Shown here: in pieces, positions 1 to 5,854 of the stretch | How the letters are laid out: every line of letters starts with the position of its first letter | How positions within the stretch are numbered: the first letter of the stretch is position 1 | Source of the DNA: JAKORR01 sp964608495 | GTDB taxonomy: Bacteria > Armatimonadota > Zipacnadia > Zipacnadales > FEN-943 | Reading direction: 5' to 3' | NCBI GenBank assembly: GCA_964608495.1 | Contig: CAZSOQ010000287.1 | Coordinates: 1-5,925, forward strand | DNA: 5,925 nucleotides | Notes under the pieces: generated by a model | What the model was told of the DNA's origin: nothing | Seen by the model: the letters and a program-made list of their open reading frames with translations, nothing else | The model's database searches: none | Made by a program: the position numbers and the translations under genes

Positions 1-79
1 CCCCCAGACCCCCCGTCACCTGGCGTCACGGGGCCACAAGGCGCGCTGGCATGGCCTGGTGTGAGCGCCGTGTGCCGCG

Positions 80-1117
80 TCAGACGCCTATAGGCTCCCA
101 CTTCTTGCTTTGCATCGAGCGGTAGGCCGCGTCGAGGATGACGTTCACGATGTAGCCGTCCTCGAAGGTCTCGCGCGGCATCTGGCCCTCGGCCACGCAC
201 TCGACGAAATGCCGCATCTCCTCGTGGTAGCCGTACACGCGGGCCTCGTCCACGCAAGGGAAGACCCAGCCCGTGTCCGCCTCGGCCTTCTCGACGATGT
301 AGCCCGCCCCTGCGCCCATCACGAAGGCCGTGACCGGCGTCCCGCGCGTCACGTCGGTGAAGACCGTGCCCATCGTCCCGTAGACCTCGTTGCGCAGGTC
401 CAGGCCGCCGCGGGCGATCCAGCTCGTCTCCGTGATGCTCATCTGCCCGCCCTCGAAGCGCAGCAGCAGCACCGCCGAATCCTCGGCCCTGGTCTTGTCG
501 TGGTGATACAGCAGCTCGCCCCAGGCCAGGCACTCGACGGGCCTGACTTCCTTGCCGATGAAGTAGCGCGCCGCCTCGATGCAGTGGCAGCCCATGTCCA
601 TCAGCGCGCCGCCGCCGGTCAGGTCGGGGTCCCAGAAGTGCGGCGAGTGCGGCCCGGCGTGGGCCTCGCGCGAGCGGACGCTGAGGACGTCGCCAATGCT
701 GCCGCGCTCGATGAGCTGGCGGGCCTGCATGACCGCGGGGCTGAAGACCTCGGTCTCCGCGTAGCCGTGGATCACACCCGCGTCCTGCACGGCGGCGAGC
801 ATGTCCCGCGCCTCGGAGGCGTTGCGCGCGAGGGGCTTGGTGCAGACGACGTTCTGGTGGGCCTCGGCGCAGGCGAGCGCGGCCTCGCGGTGGAGGTGGT
901 TGGGTAGGGCGATGAGGATGAGGTCGAGGCTGTCGTTCTGGACGACGTCTTCCACGCGGGTCGTAGTGGTGGGTATGCCCCACTTCTGGGCGAACTCACG
1001 GCCGCGTTCCTCGGTGCGGGAGTAGTTGACGATGACGCGCTGATTGGGCACGTCGCGCAGGCCCTGCATATAGAACTCCGCGACAAAGCCACTACCGAGC
1101 AGACCGATGTCAACCAT
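80..1117 (-). CDS. Gfo/Idh/MocA-family NAD(P)-dependent oxidoreductase
   Basis: A 345-aa protein of typical length for this family, whose members oxidise or reduce sugars, inositols and related polyols with NAD(P). Residues 1-120 form a Rossmann fold: the dinucleotide-binding glycine motif GSGFVA is at 8-13, and the family's EKP motif appears as CTKP (Lys94, presumed catalytic). The C-terminal alpha/beta domain contains GGGALMDMGCH at 168-178, giving the usual Asp174 and His178 of the active site. No signal peptide or membrane segment is seen, so it is cytoplasmic. The ATG start is supported by GGAGG at 1126-1130 with 8 bases of spacing. It lies downstream of the GH51 gene on the same strand, but 305 bases away, so cotranscription is uncertain. 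The substrate cannot be read from the sequence; a sugar or sugar acid linked to arabinan breakdown is only a contextual guess. Family assignment is secure, specific function is not. Confidence 0.93.
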   Translation of the reverse strand: MVDIGLLGSGFVAEFYMQGLRDVPNQRVIVNYSRTEERGREFAQKWGIPTTTTRVEDVVQNDSLDLILIALPNHLHREAALACAEAHQNVVCTKPLARNASEARDMLAAVQDAGVIHGYAETEVFSPAVMQARQLIERGSIGDVLSVRSREAHAGPHSPHFWDPDLTGGGALMDMGCHCIEAARYFIGKEVRPVECLAWGELLYHHDKTRAEDSAVLLLRFEGGQMSITETSWIARGGLDLRNEVYGTMGTVFTDVTRGTPVTAFVMGAGAGYIVEKAEADTGWVFPCVDEARVYGYHEEMRHFVECVAEGQMPRETFEDGYIVNVILDAAYRSMQSKKWEPIGV

Positions 1118-1422
1118 CTCTATCGCCTCCAGGCAGCCGATCCTCTACCGTCGCACGGGCCCCGCAGACCGTTCCGCGGGGGCGAAGAGCCGGGACGGCT
1201 GATGCACCCGTGCGGCGGGCCCGAGCAGAGGTATTCGCCGGGCTTCAGCCGTGTCCCTGCCCGAGGGTGCTTGGGGCGCGGAGGGTGACGGGCCGGATGG
1301 GTCCTGGAGGACCCTCGCACATGCTCGGGCCTCGGACCCATTCGTCCCCTCTACGAGACCCCTTCCTCTGTGCGTGTGAGTGCGCGAGGTACGCGGCGCC
1401 GGGCCACGGTGGGGCGTCGCGG
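1118..1422 (-). other. Structured 305-base intergenic region before the oxidoreductase gene
   Basis: No convincing gene lies here. The stretch is rich in inverted repeats that could fold in a minus-strand transcript. A perfect 10-base pair of arms at 1218-1227 and 1322-1331 encloses about 94 bases. Inside it, GGGTCC (1299-1304) pairs with GGACCC (1309-1314) across a 4-base loop, and the same segment extended (1297-1304) can instead pair perfectly over 8 bases with 1334-1341, so two exclusive folds are possible. A further CCCCGC/GCGGGG stem is at 1160-1165 and 1176-1181, about 30 bases upstream of the oxidoreductase ribosome-binding site. No clear promoter was found. It matches no riboswitch class I can name. 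It could be a leader or merely GC-rich spacer. Confidence 0.35.
1392..1421 (-). terminator. Stem-loop directly after the GH51 stop codon
   Basis: Arms at 1392-1400 and 1413-1421 pair over 8 of 9 positions (one mismatch at 1396/1417) around a 12-base loop. The stem begins one base past the TAG stop of the GH51 gene on the minus strand. There is no T-tract after it, so it is not a canonical intrinsic terminator. It may be a U-less terminator or a 3' end-stabilising hairpin. In a sequence this GC-rich chance pairing is common, hence the low confidence. Confidence 0.3.
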
Positions 1423-2868
1423 CTAGGCCATCTCCAGCTCCAGGACCGTCTGCGAGTGGGCCGGGAAAGTGTAGGTGAGACTGTTGCCGCCTACCGTCTC
1501 CTCCGCCACCAGCCCCACCGCGTTCGGCTCCTCCATGCTGTTGTGCGCGTCCGCGGAATCCGCCGTCAGCGTCCGCGCAAAGGCGTCGTCCGTTATGTGC
1601 GGCCCGAGGACCGTGACCTGTGCCTCGATGTCCTCGCTCTCATGGCAGTTCACTACGCTCAGCACCAGCCGCTCGCCCGCCTCGTCCAGCGTCGCCACCG
1701 CGTCCAGATACGGGAACCCGCCGTCCGGCAGAAAGTCCACACTCCATTCCTCCGCCTCGGCCCAGCAGTCCACCAGCGTCCGCCCACAGACGTTCGCCCC
1801 CAGCCATAGCGGCCAGTAGATGCTCTGGCGGAACATCCCCTCCGGCTCCGCCACGATCGCCGGGATTACGTTCACCATCTGCGCCAGATTGCCCATCTTC
1901 ACCGTGTTGCAGTGCCGCTGCATCATGTGGATGAACAGGGCGTCGGCCAGGGCGTCGCGCACCGTGTAGAGAAGCCGGTGGTCGCCCGTGTGGTAGCTCA
2001 CGTTCCACTCGTCAATGCTGATCCAGACCGGCCGCGCCATGCGCCGGTCGCGCCGCACGCCCTCGATCAGCCCCTCCACCATCCGGAGGTATCGCTCGAA
2101 TTCGTGGGCGCCCGCGAGCGTGCCGTAGTAGGGATTCCCGCCCTTCGGCCCCCAGTAGTAGTGCAGGGCCGTGTAGTCCACGAAGTCCAGCGTGCGCTCG
2201 AGGACCTCCAGGTCCCAGCGGATCGCCGGCATGTTGCCCGTGCCGCCGCAGGCGATGAGCTTGATGCCCGGATCGAGGCGCTTGAGGACCTTCGCCCAGT
2301 CGCGGGCCTGCCAGGCGTAGTCCTCCGCGCGCTTGTGGCCGATCTGGAAATCGCCCCAGATCTCGTTGCCCAGGCCCCAGTAGACGACCCTGTGCGGATC
2401 GGCATACCCGTGCTCGCGGCGAAGGTCCGAGTAGTGCGTGCCGCCGGCGACGTTGCAGTACTCGACCCACGCGATCGCCTCGTCCATCGTGCCGTTGCCC
2501 ATGTTCAGGCAGATGTAGGGCTCGGTCCCCGCGGCGCGGCAGTACTCGATGAACTCGTTCGTGCCGAAGGTGTTGGGCTCGACCGTGTGCCAGGCGAGCT
2601 CGGGGCGCGCGCGGCGCTCGGGGCCGACCCCGTCGAGCCAGTGATAGCCCGACGAGAAGTTGCCGCCGGGCCAGCGGAGGATTGGCACCTTCAGGGCCCT
2701 CACGGCCTCGAGGACGTCGGTGCGGAAGCCCCGCTCGTCCGACAGCGGCGAGCCGGGCTCGTAGATGCCACCATACATGCACCGGCCGAGGTGCTCGATG
2801 AACTGACCGTAGACGTGTGGGTGAATCTCGCCGAGCTTGCGATCGGCATTGATCACTAGACGAGCCAT
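1423..2868 (-). CDS. abfA: GH51 alpha-L-arabinofuranosidase (EC 3.2.1.55), cytoplasmic
   Basis: A 481-aa glycoside hydrolase family 51 enzyme, close to the roughly 500 aa usual for the family. It is expected to release terminal alpha-L-arabinofuranosyl residues from arabino-oligosaccharides with retention of configuration. Near the N-terminus it has FIEHLGRCMYGGIYE (23-37) and RWPGGNF (65-71), both family hallmarks. The acid/base is Glu169 in WGLGNEIWGD, and the nucleophile is Glu287 in ISIDEWNVSYH, on a (beta/alpha)8 barrel. About residues 345-481 form the beta-sandwich arabinofuranosidase C-terminal domain, ending in a typical strand (HSQTVLELE). No signal peptide is present, so it acts on imported oligosaccharides. 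The reading frame is open far upstream, but homology starts at MARLVINAD; GGAGG at 2876-2880 is 7 bases from this ATG and only 1 from the alternative ATG at 2874, which would add two residues. It is divergent from the regulator operon. Other GH51 activities, such as xylosidase or endoglucanase, are less likely. Confidence 0.95.
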   Translation of the reverse strand: MARLVINADRKLGEIHPHVYGQFIEHLGRCMYGGIYEPGSPLSDERGFRTDVLEAVRALKVPILRWPGGNFSSGYHWLDGVGPERRARPELAWHTVEPNTFGTNEFIEYCRAAGTEPYICLNMGNGTMDEAIAWVEYCNVAGGTHYSDLRREHGYADPHRVVYWGLGNEIWGDFQIGHKRAEDYAWQARDWAKVLKRLDPGIKLIACGGTGNMPAIRWDLEVLERTLDFVDYTALHYYWGPKGGNPYYGTLAGAHEFERYLRMVEGLIEGVRRDRRMARPVWISIDEWNVSYHTGDHRLLYTVRDALADALFIHMMQRHCNTVKMGNLAQMVNVIPAIVAEPEGMFRQSIYWPLWLGANVCGRTLVDCWAEAEEWSVDFLPDGGFPYLDAVATLDEAGERLVLSVVNCHESEDIEAQVTVLGPHITDDAFARTLTADSADAHNSMEEPNAVGLVAEETVGGNSLTYTFPAHSQTVLELEMA

Positions 2869-2874
2869 GGCCAT

Positions 2875-2880
2875 GCCTCC
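2875..2880 (-). promoter_or_regulatory. Ribosome-binding site that decides the GH51 start
   Basis: On the minus strand GAGGGAGGC precedes two in-frame ATG codons (first bases at 2874 and 2868). Spacing from GGAGG is 1 base to the first and 7 to the second, so the second is the better start. The first would give MAMARL in place of MARL. Confidence 0.7.
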
Positions 2881-3047
2881 CTCAGTGCAGGGCGCTGGGG
2901 CCGCCCGGGCAGTGTGAGCCGCGTGGGCAGCGTGGGATTCCGGGTTCCACGCCCGGGGCGGCGCTCCTGCGCGATGGGGGAGGCGGCGCCAGGGAGCGGA
3001 GGCCCGGTGCGCGCAAGGCTGGGCAGGCGGGGTGGGCAGACTGGGGA
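2881..3047. other. Divergent intergenic spacer between GH51 and the regulator operon
   Basis: Very GC-rich spacer between divergent genes. It contains several GTGGGCAG-like short direct repeats (near 2923-2935 and 3030-3040) and a GCCCGGGC palindrome near 2902-2909. I see no convincing promoter for the GH51 gene here on the minus strand; the only AT-rich island is the regulator promoter at 3067-3096, which may serve both directions. No ORF here looks coding. Confidence 0.4.
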
Positions 3048-3076
3048 TTGACAGGAAGCGGGCGGTTGGATATGCT
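3048..3076 (+). promoter_or_regulatory. Sigma-70-type promoter of the regulator operon
   Basis: A perfect -35 hexamer TTGACA (3048-3053) is followed by exactly 17 bases and then a -10 hexamer TATGCT (3071-3076, 4 of 6 consensus bases including the conserved first TA and last T). It sits at the edge of the only AT-rich patch in a roughly 70% GC region. Transcription would start near 3083, giving a leader of about 29 bases before the ATG at 3112. Confidence 0.75.
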
Positions 3077-3078
3077 TC

Positions 3079-3094
3079 TACGTAATCACGTAAT
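3079..3094. promoter_or_regulatory. Candidate operator overlapping the transcription start
   Basis: TACGT (3079-3083) and ACGTA (3088-3092) are perfect inverted arms around a 4-base centre. The same bases also read as a direct repeat of ACGTAAT (3080-3086 and 3088-3094) with an 8-base period. The site straddles the predicted +1, lies between the -10 and the ribosome-binding site, and precedes two HTH genes, which is the usual place for an autoregulatory repressor site. Function is inferred from position and symmetry only. Confidence 0.5.
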
Positions 3095-3111
3095 TCGGGA
3101 GGATAGGGAGT

Positions 3112-3810
3112 ATGGAGACCACCGGCAACGACGGCGACTTGTCCGCGCCCGATCCCGACCTGCAGGCGGAACTGGACCGTCTGGTGGAGCGACTCCGCGA
3201 GGCGAGCGCCGGCGGCCGGGGTCGCGCCAGGCCCTCCTGCGACCGGGCCTCGATTCTCGAAGCCCTCTGGCGGATCGGCCAGAGCGCCGCGGCGTCGGGG
3301 AACACGCAGATCGCGCTGTTGGTGCTGCAGGCGATCGAGCGCAGCGTGCCGGCCGACGGGCCCGACGGCGCCGACGCGACTCTGACGGCCCTGCTGGACT
3401 CGCTGGCCGGGGACGACGGCCGGGCCTTCGCCGTAGCCGCGCGCGGGCAGGTGCGGCAGGGCACGTGGCGGCTGGTGTTCACGGCGGACAGCTTCGACGA
3501 CGGCGAGACCGCCGATTACGAGATCTCGGGCTACTACGAGCATTTCGCGCATGAGGGGCGCGTGGCAATCCTGCGGGCGCTGCTGGCGAGCGGCGAGGAG
3601 GGTCTGGGCCTCGGGGAGCTGACGCAATCCGCCGGGATGAGCTCCCCGGAGGAATGCTCGGCGCACCTGGAGGCGCTGCAGCGGGATGCGCTGGTGGAGT
3701 CGAGGCGCGATCGCTGGCGTCTGCCCGACGCCGGGGTCGGATGGGTGGCGGTGCCGGTGGCCTTCGCGTTGCTCCGGCGGCAGGTCGGGCCGAGGACTCT
3801 GGAGGCTTAA
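3112..3810 (+). CDS. Winged-helix (ArsR-like) transcriptional regulator, first of a tandem pair
   Basis: A 232-aa protein, about twice the length of a minimal ArsR regulator. Residues 14-30 contain a short heptad stretch (Leu17, Leu21, Leu24, Leu28), probably a small coiled coil. Residues 44-112 look mainly helical. Residues 113-140 look like a beta hairpin that leads into a winged helix-turn-helix at about 144-205 (GRVAILRALL, then LGELTQSAGMS, then HLEALQRDALVES, then the wing). It resembles the downstream gene product in this layout and in matching positions (RVxIL, xEL, HLxAL, LVE), so the two are likely paralogues. Only two cysteines (43 and 182) are present and there is no CxC metal motif. 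GGGAGG at 3097-3102 supports the ATG, with 9 bases of spacing. It is the first gene after the promoter and may repress that promoter. The effector is unknown. Confidence 0.8.
   Translation: METTGNDGDLSAPDPDLQAELDRLVERLREASAGGRGRARPSCDRASILEALWRIGQSAAASGNTQIALLVLQAIERSVPADGPDGADATLTALLDSLAGDDGRAFAVAARGQVRQGTWRLVFTADSFDDGETADYEISGYYEHFAHEGRVAILRALLASGEEGLGLGELTQSAGMSSPEECSAHLEALQRDALVESRRDRWRLPDAGVGWVAVPVAFALLRRQVGPRTLEA
3801..3805 (+). promoter_or_regulatory. Ribosome-binding site inside the end of the first regulator gene
   Basis: GGAGG lies within the last codons of the upstream gene, 6 bases from the ATG at 3812. The upstream stop (3808-3810) and this ATG are separated by one base, which indicates translational coupling of the two regulators. 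It also fixes the second regulator's start at 3812, although its frame is open further upstream to 3686. Confidence 0.75.
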
Positions 3811-3811
3811 C

Positions 3812-4465
3812 ATGGGCCCCAGGGTAGGTCGCGAGGCGCACGAGAAGGCCCGGCCCGGGGGCGAGGCCGAAGAGATGCCGAACCGGCTGGAAGAGATAGT
3901 GGCGGACCTGCGGCGAAGGATCGAGGCCCTGGAGGCGAGCCTCGTCCACGAGGCGCGAGCGCCTTCAGAGGCTGGGACATCCGAGGCCGGGGAGCCGGGC
4001 GCTGCGGGAGCGCGAGGCGAGGCGACGGGCCAGATTGACCTGCGGGGCCTGCAGGAGGCCCTGACGGCGGCGCTCGAGGCAAGGGGTCTGCAGGCGGGGG
4101 CCCTGTGGGCAGGCGCCTATCTGCACCCCGAGGAGGGTCCCCGGCGGGTCGCCCATCAGGCCACGCCGCTGCCGGACGCGCCGGCCTACGAGCGGGAGCG
4201 TTTCTTCGGGGGGCTTGCCAGCGCGCCGCGCGTGCAGATCCTGCAGGCGATGCTAGAGCGAGGGCCGCTCACCGTCGCGGAGCTCGTGGCGGTGATCCGG
4301 GCGCAGACGACGGGACAGGCGTACCATCACCTGAAGGCCCTGACGGTCGCAGGTTTGGTGGAGCCGAAGGGCGAGAGCCGGTATGGTCTGACGGGCTGGG
4401 CGGCTCCCAGGGTCGCCGTGGCTCTGTCGCTGGTGGGAGCCGGCCGGGAGGCGGAGGACGAGTGA
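3812..4465 (+). CDS. Winged-helix (ArsR-like) transcriptional regulator, second of a tandem pair
   Basis: A 217-aa protein. Residues 22-47 show an unbroken heptad series (Leu26, Val30, Leu33, Ile37, Leu40, Leu44), a convincing coiled coil for dimerisation. A flexible Ala/Gly/Glu-rich linker follows at about 48-72, then a helix (76-91), a predicted beta hairpin starting at GALWAGAYL (96-104), and the winged helix-turn-helix at about 130-195: PRVQILQAML, LTVAELV, then the recognition region TTGQAYHHLKAL and wing ESRYGLTG. The T-x-GQ-x-YHHL pattern is familiar from ArsR-like HTH proteins of high-GC bacteria. It has no cysteine at all, so classical metal sensing through Cys pairs is ruled out. 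The gene starts one base after the upstream regulator stop. The two proteins may form a heterodimer; that is inference. The ligand is unknown. Confidence 0.83.
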   Translation: MGPRVGREAHEKARPGGEAEEMPNRLEEIVADLRRRIEALEASLVHEARAPSEAGTSEAGEPGAAGARGEATGQIDLRGLQEALTAALEARGLQAGALWAGAYLHPEEGPRRVAHQATPLPDAPAYERERFFGGLASAPRVQILQAMLERGPLTVAELVAVIRAQTTGQAYHHLKALTVAGLVEPKGESRYGLTGWAAPRVAVALSLVGAGREAEDE

Positions 4466-4498
4466 GCTCGCGCCCAAGGCGCCGAGGCTCAGGACCAG

Positions 4499-4514
4499 CC
4501 GGCCGCGCGGCCGG
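4499..4514 (+). other. Perfect 16-base palindrome before the secreted-protein gene
   Basis: CCGGCCGCGCGGCCGG reads the same on both strands. In RNA it would fold into a 6-bp GC stem with a GCGC loop, 6 bases before the Shine-Dalgarno of the next gene. There is no T-tract. It could slow read-through, protect the upstream mRNA or mask the ribosome-binding site; it could also be a chance product of high GC. Confidence 0.4.
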
Positions 4515-4520
4515 TACACG

Positions 4521-4528
4521 AGGAGGGG
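4521..4528 (+). promoter_or_regulatory. Strong Shine-Dalgarno placing a TTG start
   Basis: AGGAGGGG is followed by two ATG codons (4529, 4532) in a different frame that read only a 7- or 6-codon peptide ending at a TGA at 4550-4552. The long frame has TTG at 4537, 10 bases after the AGGAGG core. This TTG is the only plausible start in that frame, and it gives an intact signal peptide. Confidence 0.6.
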
Positions 4529-4536
4529 ATGATGCC

Positions 4537-5688
4537 TTGCGAGACACCTTGACGCACACGGTCGCCCTGATCGGGGTCCTGCTGGCAGCCGCGAGCGCGG
4601 GCCTTGCCCAGGACGGGGCCGGCAGCCTGGCCGCCTGGGACTTCGAGGACGGCATCGGCAACTGGGGCGCCGTGGAAAGCAGCGGCGCCCAGATCGAGCT
4701 TGCGGTGGGGCCCGAGGCGGCCGCCGAGGGTCTGTGCGCCCTGTGTGTCAGCTACCACCAGCGGCCGCCGGAGGTCGCCGGCCTCGGCGGCGGCTCGCCC
4801 CTGGCCTGGTGCCCTCTGACTGAGCCCCTGGCGGAGGCGCCGACGTGCCTGGAGTTCGCCGTGCGCACAAAGGTGGCGACGGCGCTCATGGTGATTGTGG
4901 CGGAGAGCAAGCGCGCGCCCTATCTACGATGGATCTGGGTAGAGCCGGGGCAGTGGCGGGACGTGCGGATCTACATGGCGGAGATGGCTATCCATCTGGC
5001 AGCGGCGCCGACAGCGCGGGGGCCACTGAAGAGCGCCGACCTCATGGGCTGGGGGCTGGTGGACGGACTCCACTCGAGCTTTCGGTCGTCCTCGAAGGCG
5101 CTGGTGGCCCTGCCGGAGCCGCAGGGCAACGAACTGCGCCTTGACGCCGCCCGACTGACGCTGCGCCAGCCGCCAGGGGAGCTGCCGATCTGTGACCCGA
5201 GCCGGGAGGTGCCCAGCTTCTACCCCCTGGTCAACGTCACTCAGCCCATCGAGCGCGTGGCGGGGGCCGACGGGGCGCCGGCCTGGCGGGTGCCCTACCG
5301 TCTGCCGGCGGGCAAGCTAGGCGAGGTCCTCTGGTGCACGGGTCCCAACCTCACCGGGGGCACGGCGGGGGTCGAGCTGTCCCTGCGCAGCGCCTTGCAG
5401 ACGGACCTGGTGCTGGGAGTGCGGGTGCTGGACGAGGGGCGGTTCGGGCTACCCGTGCGGCTCGAGGCGGGCAAGGCGGTGGTACTGCGGGTGCCGTGGG
5501 GGGCGCTGCGGCCGTGCAGGTACGGGCGGATGCTAGGGGGCCCAGAGGCAGAAGCGGCCGCGCCGCCGGTGGTCGAGAAGGTGCGCGACATCATGGTCTG
5601 GGAGACGTCTGCCCTGGATGCACAGGGCGAAGGCCAGGAGAACGCGCTGGACGTGGGGCGCGTGCGCTATCTCCCTGCCGGTGGGTAG
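4537..5688 (+). CDS. Secreted two-domain beta-sandwich-like protein, family not recognised
   Basis: A 383-aa protein if started at TTG. Residues 1-24 form a Sec signal peptide: short polar start, hydrophobic core VALIGVLLAAASAG, likely cleavage after Leu-Ala (GLA/Q). The mature protein has two beta-rich halves. Domain 1 (about 30-210) opens with LAAWDFEDGIGNWGA, an opening typical of carbohydrate-binding-module or galactose-binding-like jelly rolls, and ends with NELRLDAARLTL. Domain 2 (about 233-380) ends with a similar strand, ENALDVGRVRYL, which suggests an internal duplication. Seven cysteines (67, 70, 92, 104, 219, 267, 327) could form disulfides outside the cell. There is no catalytic motif I recognise and no cell-wall anchor. 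It lies 71 bases after the second regulator and is probably in the same operon. A glycan-binding role is an inference from fold-like features and the GH51 neighbour. The frame is open upstream to 4105 within the regulator gene, but that part is only a shadow. Confidence 0.8.
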   Translation: MRDTLTHTVALIGVLLAAASAGLAQDGAGSLAAWDFEDGIGNWGAVESSGAQIELAVGPEAAAEGLCALCVSYHQRPPEVAGLGGGSPLAWCPLTEPLAEAPTCLEFAVRTKVATALMVIVAESKRAPYLRWIWVEPGQWRDVRIYMAEMAIHLAAAPTARGPLKSADLMGWGLVDGLHSSFRSSSKALVALPEPQGNELRLDAARLTLRQPPGELPICDPSREVPSFYPLVNVTQPIERVAGADGAPAWRVPYRLPAGKLGEVLWCTGPNLTGGTAGVELSLRSALQTDLVLGVRVLDEGRFGLPVRLEAGKAVVLRVPWGALRPCRYGRMLGGPEAEAAAPPVVEKVRDIMVWETSALDAQGEGQENALDVGRVRYLPAGG

Positions 5689-5696
5689 GAGCGGGC

Positions 5697-5750
5697 GAGC
5701 CGGGCCAGCGGCCTGTGCCGCACGGGCGCATGACTAGACGCGGCCGGCTC
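5697..5750 (+). terminator. Compound stem-loop after the secreted-protein gene
   Basis: Outer arms 5697-5706 and 5742-5750 pair over 9 bases with one bulged base. Inside, GCGGC (5708-5712) and GCCGC (5717-5721) form a perfect 5-bp hairpin with a CTGT loop. The structure starts 9 bases after the stop codon. There is no T-tract, so it is at best a non-canonical terminator or a 3' stabiliser. Confidence 0.3.
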
Positions 5751-5758
5751 CCCGCGCC

Positions 5759-5786
5759 TCTGCAGGAGACTGGCAGCTCCCGCAGA
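5759..5786 (+). other. Inverted repeat upstream of the lipoprotein gene
   Basis: Arms 5759-5768 and 5777-5786 pair at 9 of 10 positions (mismatch at 5764/5781) around an 8-base loop. It lies 68 bases before the lipoprotein start. It could be a terminator stem without T-tract, an operator for a dimeric regulator, or a leader hairpin. The sequence offers no way to choose. Confidence 0.35.
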
Positions 5787-5854
5787 ACACACCACAGAGC
5801 GGTTGCGGGGGCGTTGTCTACTCCGCCGACCTTGACAGCAAAGGGGGCGAGGGC

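Noticed and set aside
11..33. CCCCGT/ACGGGG inverted arms downstream of the oxidoreductase gene as its terminator.
   Set aside because: Only 6 bp around an 11-base loop, about 47 bases beyond the stop, with no T-tract on the minus strand; too weak to annotate.
110..907. Plus-strand open frame of 265 codons.
   Set aside because: It is antisense to the oxidoreductase, rich in Ala/Val/His/Arg, and shows no recognisable domain.
1120..1341. Minus-strand 73-codon frame ending just before the oxidoreductase ATG, with a GAGGGG-like site upstream.
   Set aside because: The product is Pro/Arg/Gly-rich without domain character, and its third-position GC (about 70%) is near background, not the high values of the real genes. 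It overlaps the inverted repeats. A coupled leader peptide cannot be fully excluded.
1912..2859. Plus-strand open frame of 315 codons.
   Set aside because: It lies wholly antisense to the GH51 gene, whose catalytic motifs are intact. Long antisense frames are expected at this GC content.
2869..3813. N-terminal extension of the GH51 frame, which stays open upstream to 3813 and could give a 796-aa protein.
   Set aside because: The extension is antisense to the first regulator gene, is Pro/Arg/Ala-rich with no domain character, and the GH51 homology and a good ribosome-binding site begin at 2868.
4105..4536. Upstream part of the secreted-protein frame as coding sequence.
   Set aside because: It overlaps the second regulator out of frame, is Arg/Gly-rich, and would bury the signal peptide in the middle of the protein.
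5832..5837. TTGACA as a -35 box for the lipoprotein gene.
   Set aside because: A 17-base spacer would put the -10 on the start codon (ATGCCT), which is not a credible -10, and there is no room for a leader with the ribosome-binding site.
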